Below, one piece after another: positions 20,601 through 31,800 of a DNA stretch of 64,000 bases. Under the pieces are notes generated by a model, which was not told where the DNA came from, searched no databases, and saw only the letters and a program-made list of their open reading frames with translations. Numbering within the stretch: the stretch's first letter is position 1; each line of letters starts with the position of its first letter. Source of the DNA: Xestospongia bergquistia (Eukaryota > Porifera > Demospongiae > Haplosclerida > Petrosiidae); assembly GCA_963965975.1 (NCBI GenBank), contig OZ014414.1, positions 2,579,501 through 2,643,500 of the forward strand. Reading direction: 5' to 3'. The translations under genes and the position numbers were made by a program.

Positions 20601-22936
20601 AATAAACAACACATGTAGTAACTGTTGTCTAACACTATTCAACTCTTACCTTGTCTCTTCTATAATCATAAATGGTACATTGGCCAACTGTAAGTTGGAG
20701 TAATCCTCTCATTTTCACTAATTCAAGAGTCTCCTGAGCTTTGGTAATAAGTAGAGTTGTCATACTGAGTGGAAAGGTACAGGTCACAACGATGGAGTTA
20801 CCCTCAGTCACAATAATTACTTTAACTCTTTTATTTAATCTTTCAAAAGCAACTGACAAAAGGTTTTTAATGTCAGTCAGTGAAGTCTTGTCAGGATCCC
20901 ATTCAAGAACAAACTTAGCAATCTCACATTTGAGAGGAGAACTGTTTGAAACCACAAGAGATTCCTGGAGACTTAGACGTGTTGTTACTGTGCAACAAAA
21001 CTCCTCAATAGCATCTTCGTAAGCTTTAATGTGAACATCAGCTTTTGTAATAGCAAATCGTTTGGCAATAGCCTTCAAAATACCAATGTCAATCAATGTA
21101 CATTTCTCTTTAACAATTTCTAGTATGTCATTGAGTGTATTACTGGTATGAGCTAACTGAGGACTGAGGTCAGGATAGCAATCTCGGAGAAAGAGATTTA
21201 AGTCTTCTAAAGTTACAGTCGTCTCTTTAATAGCATCTCGAATTTTACTAAATGTTGTTCCAAATTCTAGTCTCATTGAATTAAATGTGGGACTCATACT
21301 TCGTGGAACAAAAATCCCATCTATGGTAGAGTAAATATTATTAGATGAATATAGAGGATATTACCTTGAACAGACTCTTTGTTTATATGAGATAGACTAT
21401 GAGTAGATCCTACAATAAGAGATATAATATGATAATAAATATTAATACTAACACAATATACCTTCACTGAGTAGTGGTTTAGTTGTTCTTTCTTCAAATG
21501 ATTGCTCTATAATTTTAGTAATGTTTTAAAATTACATTATGTAATAAACTTAATAACTTACTATAGTCAGTCATTATGACATCACCTAATTTAATATTAT
21601 TGGTGAATCTTTGAAGTACACTGGCAAACACTTTTAGGTTACGATAGTTGCTATGGACAGCATCACGTACAGCTTTTAGTAGTGACATTAATGGCTGAGT
21701 AGATATAGTTAGTGTAGCATCTAAAATGACACCCTCTCCATGAAGTAGTTCTGCTACTTGAACTGGATGTTGAAGAAATTGAGATAGAGTACCATAATGA
21801 CAACGTAAAATGTCACTGGCATGGACTGTAATAAAAAAAAAAATAAATTCAGTTCAGTTAGTCAACAGTATATTATCATGTACCATTATAATCAGATGTT
21901 GGTTCTAAATCATATTTTTCTTTCTTCCTTTTTAAGTCCTCATCTGATATTTCTTTATCTGCTAGTGATTGCTTCCCTCTTTGATTTAACATATCAAACT
22001 TTGTCATCACATTAGATTCCTGTGAAATCATAGTAACATTTAATAGAACACTATAGTATTCTTGTGCAGTAACCTTATAAATACTGTCCTCTGATGTAAT
22101 CCTATTTCCAGATTCTATAACCTCCATTGCATCATTATGACTTGTTGTTCCTATCTCTTGAGCTATATCAGTCTTCATCCAGTCACATATCTGAGCTGTA
22201 GATATTCAAGAGAAAACACCACTATTAATCTAGATAGTATGAAATTTTTTTCTCACTATATTCGCTAATAATTCTCTCAGATAGAACTTTTGTCTCCTCA
22301 AACTTTGACAGAACTGTCGCTAATACTTTCAACTTCTTGTGATCTGACGATACTGCTATATATATAGAAGATAACAGAGTTGTCTTCTTCTCATCCAAAA
22401 TGCCCTCTATTGTCTCCATCTTATCAAGTGTTTCTTCACTGATAAATCTCTTACTAAACAAGAGTTGAGACACTTCTACAGGATTGATCATAGACTGTGA
22501 CAGTGTATCATTATGGTGCCGAAGAATAATAATGGCTTCAGTAGCTAAGGAGTTCATTCCTGCAATAAAAATAATGACACACTAGCTACCTCATTAACCA
22601 GACTCACTCACCAGTAGAGTTACAACACTTTCTTAATAGGACCAGCTCATAATCATGAGCAATAGTGTTTTCTTCAATAATCTTCTTCTTCAAAACATCT
22701 ACCACTTGTCTTCTAGTAGCATCAGGTTTGGTATCTAACCACAACTCAAACATTTTTGTCGTTTTGTATGTGGAGTCATCCGGTACTTTGTGAATATCTT
22801 CCAACTTTTTAGGATCCAGTTTTAACTGGATTCCTAACTGATACCATTTACTACCAATACGAATATGTTCACATAATTCATCAAGAGTTGGTTTCTCTTC
22901 CAATAATTTCTCAAAAGAGAGATTTATTGCAGCCAT
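14688..22936 (-). CDS. Gene 1: Death / CARD-like / coiled-coil / LRR protein
   Basis: Twelve exons join without stops into 1061 residues: 22612-22936, 22257-22559, 21884-22195, 21562-21825, 21462-21506, 21365-21409, 20650-21320, 20473-20590, 20325-20387, 20096-20233, 19944-20045 and 14688-15487. Residues 1-108 form a Death domain (SKWYQLGIQLKLDPKKLEDI, FELWL). Residues 109-209 and 313-401 are two related helical CARD-like repeats (PVEVSQLLFSKRFISEETL; PVQVAELLHGEGVILDATL). Residues 432-655 are an uncharacterised domain shared with gene 2 (EGNSIVVTC). Residues 656-761 form a coiled coil. Residues 796-1061 are ribonuclease-inhibitor-type LRRs. There is no NACHT, so it is NLR-like only in outline; the likely role is a cytosolic Death-fold scaffold or sensor. 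The last intron is 4.46 kb and holds a dead hAT element. The SH3 exons of gene 2 are missing here, yet the phases still match. The LRR exon could alternatively be stranded if the intron is not removed. Confidence 0.8.
15640..17873 (+). mobile_element. Dead hAT (ZBED-type) transposon in gene 1 intron
   Basis: A BED zinc finger (SSQIWNYFEKCEDQPNFARC, IICGS) starts near 15950. It is followed by a KRKSGASVDNTIQPTL linker, the hAT core (LREVDACAITTEFWSS; CCIITDNAANMMAT; VITRWNSSFYVYERL; STLLDPRFKKIGF) and the C-terminal dimerisation block (NSVPLERLFFKAGE) near 17750. Introns and at least three frameshifts or stops (near 16155, 16640 and 17690) break it. It is antisense to gene 1 and lies wholly within the gene's last intron. 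Clear terminal inverted repeats and an 8-bp duplication were not identified; GATTACTAT-like pieces occur near 15700 and, inverted, near 17950. Confidence 0.85.
18010..19290. other. Intronic DNA of gene 1, nothing recognised
   Basis: Remainder of the large last intron. I looked for the SH3 exons present in gene 2 and did not find them. No repeats paired. Confidence 0.5.
19295..19791. mobile_element. Probable MITE in gene 1 intron
   Basis: TTCACGTTCACTTTGCC at 19295-19311 is mirrored by GGCAAGGTGAACGTGAA at 19775-19791 (one mismatch in 17). The interior is AT-rich and non-coding. No clear flanking duplication was seen, so the exact ends are uncertain. Confidence 0.6.
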
Positions 22937-23191
22937 TGCTTCTCAGTCGGTGACCACACACCCTCCGGTGACGTTTTGGGTGGTGCTCACATATTACCAC
23001 ACCTTCTCGTGTTTTTAACTCTTTATGTCAAGCTGCAATAACAATATCGTGAAGGTTATTGTTCTAGGAGACACAGGTATTATAAAAGCACACACTAATA
23101 TTGTATATTGCCGCCATTAGGAGTAAGTAAAAGTTCTTTAGTGACTCTAATATCTGAAGGGGAAGTCCTCATTAATCTCATGTCAACTGTA

Positions 23192-23539
23192 GCAGACCTC
23201 TCAACTTGAAAAAGAAGGCTACAGTGAGACTCATTAATATTCATATTTATTGCTCATGAACATCATTAATTCGGCTAGAGCAAATATGTAGCGTGTGGGT
23301 GTGTGTACAGAGGTGTGGCCGAGGGTGTGACCGCGGACTTAAGCAAAATTTCTCATTAATATTTGTATTTATTGCTCATGAATCTTATTAATTCAGCTAG
23401 AGGTCCACATATACATGTACCGTGTGGATGTGTGCACAGAGGTGCGGCCACAGACTTAGGCAAAATTTCTGTGAGAAATGAAACCATCGCTGTGTGACCG
23501 TGTGAGTTAGCCCCAAACCGTGTGAGTTGAGAGGTCTGC
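23192..23539. mobile_element. MITE with GCAGACCTCTCAAC termini, TA duplication
   Basis: GCAGACCTCTCAACT at the left is exactly mirrored by GTTGAGAGGTCTGC at the right, and TA flanks both ends (23190-23191, 23540-23541), as in Tc1/mariner-type elements. Inside are two tandem copies of a ~115-bp unit (CATTAATATT.ATATTTATTGCTCATGAA ... GACTTA.GCAAAATTTCT; 23232-23350 and 23352-23470). The unit is GC-richer than its surroundings. It lies about 250 bp upstream of the gene 1 start codon. Confidence 0.8.
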
Positions 23540-23599
23540 TATAGGATGTTCAGTAAAAGTCAACATACCTAATCTATTCATTATTGACCACACCTACAT

Positions 23600-23645
23600 T
23601 ATTCTATTGTTTTTGTTACGTGAGTAACAAAAACAATAGAATAAG
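23600..23645. repeat. Perfect 21-bp-arm hairpin, GTGA loop
   Basis: TTATTCTATTGTTTTTGTTAC, then GTGA, then the exact inverted complement. There are no mismatches. The loop GTGA is a GNRA-class tetraloop in RNA. Confidence 0.9.
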
Positions 23646-23646
23646 C

Positions 23647-23688
23647 AAATGAAATGAATCACTGCTTCCAGTGATTCATTTCATTTGG
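23647..23688. repeat. Perfect 19-bp-arm hairpin, CTTC loop
   Basis: CAAATGAAATGAATCACTG, then CTTC, then the exact inverted complement. It starts one base after the preceding hairpin ends, so two perfect hairpins stand in tandem. Confidence 0.9.
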
Positions 23689-23751
23689 TAAAACAACAAG
23701 AGCTCTATTATCAAATTTTTGTGCATGGGTCAAAAAAAACCACTTATTTTG

Positions 23752-24555
23752 TTACTTACATGCCCATCTTATTCTTTGCCTATATTTTTTAATTTTGCCT
23801 TTAGAATCATGTGTTTCTTTAAAGTTCTCTTTCTCCTCATCTAAATACTGTCTTCTTAAGCTTTCATACCTTCTTCTAACAGCAACTGAAAAATTACACA
23901 TATTACATAATACAAAACCTTATATATCATGACATCTTCCTCACTGTACTTATAACTATGTGCTGAAAGTATTTCACTTATTTTTTCCTTTATATTCTAA
24001 TTGTGAGCAGACTTCAAGCTATACATACCGTGTGTATAGTAAGCAATTTTTACAACTAATTGTAACCTTTTATCTGGTTTGAACCCTTCTTCTAACTGGT
24101 CATGTACTGCAGTAACTTTCTTCTACATACAAAATTAGAGGCAATGATTTATCACTTAATGATGATAAGTTTTACAGTCAATTCAATTTTATCTTCCATT
24201 AAAAACAGTTGATGGCTCAGTTATGTATGCTTATATCCTATGCATTTCCTTCCACATGTCATCATGTTGTGTCAATAGTTTTTGCAAAAGGCTTTGTTGT
24301 TGATGAAAAATTACAACCAGATTCAAATACTGTCATAAAAACATTCTTCCATTCTTCTAATAATTAATTAAGGCTTCAATAACCAAGACAGCAAGTCAAT
24401 CATAACAAATCTTCATTCATAATAATAGTTGATTGATAATGCTTTACTTTATAACACCAAAACTTACAACAATTTACCTCCTGACCATTTTTTCCTGTAT
24501 CATCTTCATCTGAAATTAATGGAAAAGAATTTGGACGTCCTCGCTCAAAAGTCAT
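23752..24555 (-). CDS. Small three-exon gene, basic helical product
   Basis: Exons 24478-24555, 24029-24122 and 23752-23885 splice into 101 residues with matching phases and good GT-AG sites. The product starts MTFERGRPN, has an acidic piece (SDEDDTGKN), a helical middle (AVHDQLEEGFKPDKRLQLVV) and a very basic end (VAVRRRYESLRRQYLDEEKE; KIKKYRQRIRWACK). A donor-like GCAT|GTAAGT overlaps the stop, so the real gene may once have continued downstream, where a hairpin pair and a MITE now sit. I do not recognise the family. It resembles in character the basic exons of the 9.6-11.2 kb pseudogene and, like it, lies head to head with a zinc-finger fragment. Confidence 0.5.
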
Positions 24556-24579
24556 CCATTAAGTTGATAAACATTTCTA

Positions 24580-25188
24580 TGCATTGAAGTTCCAGATCGA
24601 ACTTCTGAGAATTATGAGCGAACTCTATCACTTCTTGAAGATTTTGGAGTAGAGGTAAGCATCACGACAAACATGTGGACTGTGCAGTCAAATGCCTATT
24701 TACAGGGATATTAATTGGAATAATTGGAATAATTAGAAATAATTCTAGAAAAGGATGAGTGAACGTTTTTTCTGTGCTCATTGTGATCAAGCATTCCTAT
24801 TATCTCCATCGAAGACTACATTTGTCAAATGCACAGTTGCTACTATTGTAGAAAGAGAATATTCCAAAAGTGGTTTGTAGTAGTGTCTCTATTTGACCAT
24901 CATCAGTCAAAGTATGGTATTGGTATCCAACAGAAGTATGGAGTACTCTTTCTTTTGATAACTATTGCATTATACCATAGTCCCAACATTAAGTGTCAAG
25001 TTGTTTATACTAAAGCTATAGTTAACTTTGGACATGTAGGACTTAGTCTACATTGTATCACTATTGCTTTAATGTATATGATTTTGTATTCTAGTTCAAT
25101 TGTAAAAATTATTAATGAAATTTCTTGTTTATCTCATCTTCAAATTATTAATAATGTAATGAATGCATATGAATTAATTCACAATTGA
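24580..25188 (+). pseudogene. Zinc-finger fragment, Tnp2-like start
   Basis: A first block (PDRTSENYERTLSLLEDFGV, donor GTAAGC after 24654) can join at about 24744 to MSERFFCAHCDQAFLLSPSK, a CxxC finger. The partner histidine region is frameshifted (CYYCRKRIFQKW in another frame). The downstream 360-base frame is hydrophobic and probably not coding. The arrangement, divergent from the small gene at 24555, repeats that at 9.5 kb. Confidence 0.3.
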
Positions 25189-25189
25189 T

Positions 25190-25690
25190 TAAGAGAAAGT
25201 GCACAATAATATCTCATTACTGAACACTAAACATTTCAATCACTAAGGAAACCACGTTGTACACTCAAAGTGCATGAGTTTGGGGAATATTGGAAACTGT
25301 ACAGTTTCCAGGTGCGAAAGGTATCATCATCGTGACTAAAATGACTAATTAAAGTGTCAGATGACTAATGAAGTGCCTTCTCTTTGGTTATAAACAAATT
25401 ACACTCAACCTGTTAGCCTGATACTAACCTGCTTGGGTATAGAAACTATTTCAAGTGTATACTACTTGTAAGTACATGTGCAGTTTGAATATAAACAATT
25501 GTACATACGTTATACTGTCTTATACCTTTATAAAGCATCATATTAATTAAATCTGGTTTCATTTTCAATTTTTTTAATCCCCAATTGATAATGGGAAAAC
25601 AATGAACTATCCTAAGAGTTTGTCATTCAGATATATAAGCATATGTCCTATGTGTCACAAATGTAAAATCAGTATTTGATGGTTTCTTTA
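25190..25690. other. Gene-free stretch
   Basis: AT-rich; nothing recognised. Confidence 0.5.
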
Positions 25691-25693
25691 ATT

Positions 25694-26035
25694 CTTTAAT
25701 TTAAAGAGTAGAAGTTTTGGACTATTGAGTGAAGTTCATTATGTAAACTGTTTAGGTTTAAGGACTCAGAGAGAATAACTAAATAAACTGCAAATACCCG
25801 TTTATTAAGTTGTTTTGCATTATCATTCTAAAGCCTTTAATTTAAAGAGTTTAGAAGGTTTAAACTATAAAGTGAAGTTTATTATGTTAACTACTTAAAT
25901 TGAAGGACTAAGAGAGACTAACTAAATAAACTGGAAATAACAGTTTATTAAGATGGTTGACATTAACACTCTAAAGTCTTTAATTTAAACAGTTTAAAAG
26001 GTTTAGTGTTTAGGATTTAGGGTTTAGGGTTTACT
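25694..26035. repeat. Tandem repeat, period 141-143 bp, ending in TTTAGGG-like units
   Basis: CTTTAATTTAAA(G/C)AG begins units at 25694, 25835 and 25978 (about 2.4 copies). Shared internal blocks are GTGAAGTTYATTATGT, AACTAAATAAACTG and TTTATTAAG. The last partial unit passes into TTTAGGATTTAGGGTTTAGGGTTTA, a short run of the TTTAGGG heptamer. Confidence 0.85.
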
Positions 26036-26037
26036 AA

Positions 26038-26237
26038 AGGGACCACTTCTGTCAAAACATTTGTGACCTTATTTGTAAAAAAAACATTGTTAAAAGATAT
26101 CAAAAAACAGTTTTGCATACATATAGAATAGTTATGCATATATAACAACTGTATGTATACAAAACTGTTGTTTGAGATGTTTGAACAGGTGATTTTTCAC
26201 AAATCAGGTCACATATGTTTTGACAGAAGAGGTCCCT
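26038..26237. mobile_element. 200-bp MITE with ~45-bp inverted termini
   Basis: AGGGACCACTTCTGTCAAAACATTTGTGACCTTATTTGT at the left is mirrored at the right with about four mismatches in 40. A second inner palindrome (AACAGTTTTGCATACATATA ... TGTATGTATACAAAACTGTT) makes the whole element foldable. It is followed by a (TA)n run at 26256-26277. Confidence 0.85.
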
Positions 26238-26279
26238 CTTTGCAAATCAGGTCACATATATATATATATATATATATTT

Positions 26280-27420
26280 GAAGTAACCGAATTCACACGA
26301 ACTGTTGGCAAATGGTAAGTCAACAGCAAGTTATAATGAATACACTAACAATTAACAAAGCAAAAAAATAATAGTAATATTAACCAACAGAAAGAGAAGA
26401 AAAGTTACAAGAGGTAATAATGACCTCAATTAACAAGTAATAATTTCTCTCACAGTAGCTCTCTAATTCCTCACTCTTACTCTGACAAAAAAATGAAATA
26501 ACCTAACTTAAATACACCAATAATTAATGAATAATAATTACCTTAAATAAATTATGTAATAATTAACCTTTACTTTGATATATAACAATATATATACTTT
26601 TTTCCAATATCTATCATTTAACAACATACAATATTTATGTATAGCCAGATGACATTTCTGGGCAATATAATATATCAAGCCATTAGTATGTTAGATGAAA
26701 GAACATGTTACACACTGCTTGTGGACTAAAGCAAACACTTCCCATGTGTACTAAGGGAGTAGTTAAGAGACAATTGTATTAAGGATAGAAATGAATGCAT
26801 TTCTAAAAGAAAATAACAAATAATATGAATAATTTTATACATCTTTATAATTAGATGTTTCCATTACACAGCTTTTTGTCTGCAGTAACTAAAACCACAT
26901 ATAATAATTAATAATATATAGTGCTCCAAATCACTAGGCATGCACAACTTGCCTTAACTATTTTTCTAGGAGTGAAGCTAGAAAATCTACTTCCTCAATT
27001 TCCTAGTTTTCTGGATTCGAATGATGGTAAGTCATGCACCCTGACTATAAATTATCCACCAATCCATCCTTGTATTTGTTTTTTTTATTCTTGCATGCAT
27101 CCTTCATCCATTTATTCATTTAATCCATCCATTAATTAAACTTATTAACATTATTATTGCATGTTAATATGTCTATACAAAATTAATGTATTTGTAGAAT
27201 AGTTCTACATTTGCTGATACATATTTTTAGAAACATATATTAGACTTTAGTACTTTGCTCTTAGAAACAATCAGGATACTAATGCTATAAAATCAACTAA
27301 TAATAATAACATAATGCAACAAAAGAAGTTACTCTCTATACGATGATAGCAAAAAGAGTTAAGCTTAACTACGTTTTCAAAGAAAAAATAATTGGATTTA
27401 AAATGAAAATCACAAATTAA
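26280..27420. other. Gene-free stretch
   Basis: AT-rich DNA with CCATCC/ATCCAT simple repeats near 27050-27135. No coding signal accepted. Confidence 0.5.
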
Positions 27421-27428
27421 TAATCTTG

Positions 27429-28294
27429 TTATTCAGCTTTGCGTAATCCAAGCACAACAATTATTATAGTTATGACAGAACTTCCGACAATTGTAGCAAC
27501 AGCAAAGAAGGCAAACACCTACGAAAATAAAAACGTTTAATTCATAACATTAAAGTGGAACATATAAACAATTAATTTTGTTTTTCTTGAAGTCATTATT
27601 GTTAAAATCATCGCCCTGTCGTATCTTGTTTGATATAATATTAAGGATATATATATTCTCATGAATGATATTAAAGTTCATATAGCTATAATGTTGTATA
27701 TGTATGAACTAGGGTATTTGGATCATTTTATTATACTTACAACTGATGCTGTGACTTGTTTCAGATATTCAGTATTGCAGTCAATGCCACTAAAGTTTCA
27801 AGTTAAAAACATAACAAGACATTACTGAACTGATACTAAACTCACAATTCTTTATATGTATTACATGTCACTCCCCATCCAGAGCTAAGTATTATCGCAA
27901 CAATGAAAGCAAATATACCAGAGAACAACAGGATTGAAATTTCCACAATCAAAATTATTTTATTTCTAAAAAATAGTTTTCATTCACATTTATTAATTAA
28001 TTTAAAAACTCACCCAATAAGTCCACGCACAATTTTGACAATACTTAGTATTACCAAAATTACTAAACCAAGAGCGGCCAGGACTTCACCAGCAATTGAG
28101 AAGTGGCAGCTTGAGTTACTAGGATTATAGTTATTTTTGCTGAAATACAAAATGCATATCTCCTTAGTCGGCAGTTCTTTATTATAGCGCCTATGTGTAT
28201 CACCAAAAAGCCCAGCTGCAATCACCAGGAAAACAATGGCCAAGACATGTATTGCTATAGCAATTATCTGCAAAATCATACTAGGTTGAGCCAT
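27429..28294 (-). CDS. Tetraspan membrane protein A
   Basis: Four exons (28014-28294, 27846-27965, 27741-27789, 27429-27518; intron phases 2, 2, 0) give 179 residues with four hydrophobic segments: IIAIAIHVLAIVFLVIAAGL; VLAALGLVILVILSIVKIV; IILIVEISILLFSGIFAFIV; and VFAFFAVATIVGSSVITIII. The first extracellular loop carries CILYFSKNNYNPSNSSCHFS and the second SSGWGVTC plus DCNT. Loop cysteines and the SGW..TC motif recur in the paralogues at 44 and 55 kb. Topology and cysteine spacing recall TMEM179/claudin-like tetraspans, but the family is not certain. I chose ATG 28292-28294; the frame upstream has only TTG. Confidence 0.8.
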
Positions 28295-28319
28295 TGTGAT
28301 CGTAGTGTTCAAGCTGGTA

Positions 28320-28855
28320 GTGGAATTGAAAAGTAAGAAGTGATGATTGATATCGCTCGAGATTCGCGTCTTTTATATTGTAACTCAAACAGGCAGATGT
28401 TTTGGTTGAAAAAAGTGATTTCCATATACAAAGAAAACGCTCTCATACATATAGAATATGACACTGTAGTACTTGAGAAGGAATGTTTACCTCCTTTTAC
28501 CACCAGTGTTTACTTTCTATATCAGTTACCAATTAACCAATACATGGTTATATGGGTTGCATATGGAAAACGTAAACTTAAAACTATTTTGATTACTAAT
28601 GTATTATGAAATTTGTGGTTATGTAGCTACATAAGCAGCAGTACATTAGTAATGAAAACAGTATTATGATTACTTTTCAACAAAAATAAGTTTGTAATTG
28701 CAAATTGTATAACTTAATAATGGTTAAATCAACCAATCAATTTTTACAGTGTACCAGTACTGGGATCGAAACTTTTCTTCTTATATTACCAGTAATGGTG
28801 AATAAAGGGTTGACAGTTGCTTAAAGAAAAATCAATGAACTGATAATCTGCATAC
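28320..28855. other. Upstream region of tetraspan A
   Basis: No exon accepted. It may include the promoter of gene A, but no defined element was recognised. Confidence 0.4.
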
Positions 28856-28859
28856 ATAT

Positions 28860-31800
28860 CTAGTCAACATTTTCAGCAGCAGCAGGAACAAAACCACTTC
28901 TACAAAACCAGTAAGTCATTTTTGGAGGTGTAATTACTCCAGCACAGCTAAAATGATACCATTCAAGGCATGAATTACAAATAATTGACTGCTCTGATTT
29001 ACTGTCGTGAAGATCATGATGGCATATCTTGCATAGCCAAACATCACAGACTTTCTTCCTTTTAACAACATCTTCAATAATGTTCCAAGCATCGTCACTT
29101 AAAATATTGGCAGACCAGATGAACATCTACATTCTCATCCAGTACTGCATTTGATACTTTCTGAGGAAGGCACTCTATTTGATGTTCTTCTATGAGGCTA
29201 CCAGTATTGAGAGCACTATCAATTTCCAGTCAATCAACAAACTAAGACAATATAACTATAAAAGTAAGTGTGGACAGTCATAGCAGGACCATTCAGTATT
29301 ATATGTACCTCTTTCTTTTTCTGAGCAGTGTTTACGACTGAAACATTTAGGTTTCTTGAAACTTTACAATCTTTTTTTGCTGGTAGGCCAATGGTCATGC
29401 AGTCATGACCCTTAGGTCTATCTCTTCTTTAAAACAGGTGGAAGTTTTAATCCTTTAGAAATACTATAATAAAGTATGGTCATAGTGTTATAACTCATCC
29501 AAAGAATTTTGTTGTTTTGTGAATCTTAAAGGCTTACAACAACTGCATTAGTAGAATCAGAGAGAGACCTCTTCAGACCAACATATTCAGTAGTCTTTGT
29601 AGAAGGTTGCAGTGGCCTTCAACAACTGCTAGTACATGTACTTGTACCTACATTGTAAAATATGCTTGAAACTTTTCTGTAATTGATGTAATGTAACTTA
29701 CATTGTACATGTATATCTGTAAGTGTTCCCTCATATGAGTTTGTTACAGTTGTGGTATTACATTGATCACATTCATCTTCACTACAAGAAGTGTCATCAT
29801 CAACAGAACCTGTTAACAAAAGAAAGGATTAACATATTATGAGATAAGTATTACAGTGTATATAAATTGGCTATACTATAACTAGATCTTCCCCCCTACA
29901 GGCCTACACTTTTAAACCTTTATCTAAACATTGGCAAACTTGGCTATGAGAGGAATAATGTATACATGTAAAAATACCTTTGTCAACTTCAACAAGAGTG
30001 ACTTCGATTGCTTTTCCAATGAATTATCAGGTCTTTCAGGACTTGAAATTGATGATCAAAATGGACATGTGATGCTCCCTAGCAACAGAACCCAGCTCTG
30101 ATGTCAGCAAAAAAGGTTTACAGTACTTTCATGTTGAATAAGCTTACGTCTGTCCTTCGAACTTGATTCAATTATATCAAATGATGTTTCAACTGATGAG
30201 TTAATAAATAGCCTTTGAGTAGCTCTGTAGTATGCATATGTCCACTGCCTGTCACAAAGAGAGGGATCAAACAGAGTCTCACCAAGCTTTATACGCAAAG
30301 CAAACATACGGCGACATAGTAAAAGCATTTAATTACGAAGGATAGAACTGAAATTCGTCAGAGTCACAACTACTTCCTCTGAGAGGTATGGATTACATAC
30401 TGGCCATCTTTTTCTTCAAATTCTTTGACTTTTCGTGTTAGTTCCAATGTTTAATGACATAACATGTCAGAAAATTTAAAATAATTACTCTCAGGACTTC
30501 CATTGGAAATCGGTGAGCTACTACTTTTTAAAACATCAAGACTGCCTTGTGGTCTCTTTCTGTCCTAAGAGGAGTTATGATAATGAAGTTGGAGATAAAG
30601 TCTTGAAGAGAGCAATATCAACTGATAACTTGCTTAAGGTTGCCATTGATGCTTTCTAATCTGTTATTGGTTGTATTCAAGAAACTTCACAGCTTGCCTT
30701 GAGACCAATGACCCATTCATCTTTAATTGGATGCCAGTTTTCACTCACATATTTCACCACTTCTTTCAAAGCATCTCTCTGAAGTTGTGCATATAAGTCA
30801 TTATATTCTGTCTCTGCAAGTTGAAGAGTATGCCATTTTCTGTAGAAGTTCTAATAATAAAAACCTCTGTCTGGGACTCAACGCCAACTTTTCACATGCA
30901 ATCTCTCTACGAAATGACCAAAGTGTTGAAATAAGCAAAAAAGAGCACAAGCATTTGGTAGACACTGCTTTAGTACATCCCTTTCCCTAATGTCTTTATC
31001 AGCCATAAGAATGTGGACTCTCTCTTATTCAGCATTGGACTTCTTGAATGTATCTATCATCCATTTCATGCTACTAGTGTCTTCACTAACAAGAAGACAA
31101 ACTCCAATGATTTCACTTGGTCCATTTGAATCTTTACACAAGAGTAACTATATTAGTAGACTAAGTTCCAACAACTTTTATGTAGCATCGATAAATATTA
31201 ACTCAGGGTAAGGTTCAAATGCTTGTTTCATTTGGGAATCCTGAAAAAAAAGACCTTTAAAATTGTTATCTTCATCAGAATAGACTTCCACACTTGTAAC
31301 TATAGTACATAAATCAGGTAATGGAAATATTCTAGATTAAGAACATGTACTTGTAGGACATACTGTAATGCATATTTGCCAGCTATCAAGACTACTGCCT
31401 TGGTTAATATAGTAATTATACATACCATGATTAGCACTTAGTTGTATCCAAATCATTCCTTCACTACCCATTGAATCAAGTGATATCTTTGACAGATCCT
31501 TTTGAAGTACAATCTTTCCTGTCTCTTGACATAATTGTTGTTGAAACAGCTCCTTGTTGACTCTTATTTGTAACAGTTTTGCTGCTTTTTCTTTTTCTTC
31601 TTTGTCAAGCCGTCTTTGTTGAGGAAGGTGCTTAAATAGTGTCTATATAACAATGCTTTATCTATGTACTATCTTCACTTCTAAGACAGTAACACTTACA
31701 TTAACAAGAAGGGTAATGTGTGCTGGGCAGTCACGTTTAAATGTACTGTGAATAAAAAGAATTATCATCAGCAGATGTGACAATCGCCTTTACTAAGTTG

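Noticed and set aside
24829-25188. 119-codon hydrophobic frame on the plus strand
   Set aside because: Leucine/isoleucine/tyrosine-rich translation typical of AT-rich non-coding DNA; only its first codons overlap the zinc-finger fragment.
26921-27139. Plus-strand frame ending in proline/serine-rich sequence
   Set aside because: Its second half is translated ATCCATCC simple repeat.
28295-28312. Longer start for tetraspan A
   Set aside because: The frame extends upstream only from a TTG codon; the first ATG is 28292-28294, and the paralogues start at the equivalent place.
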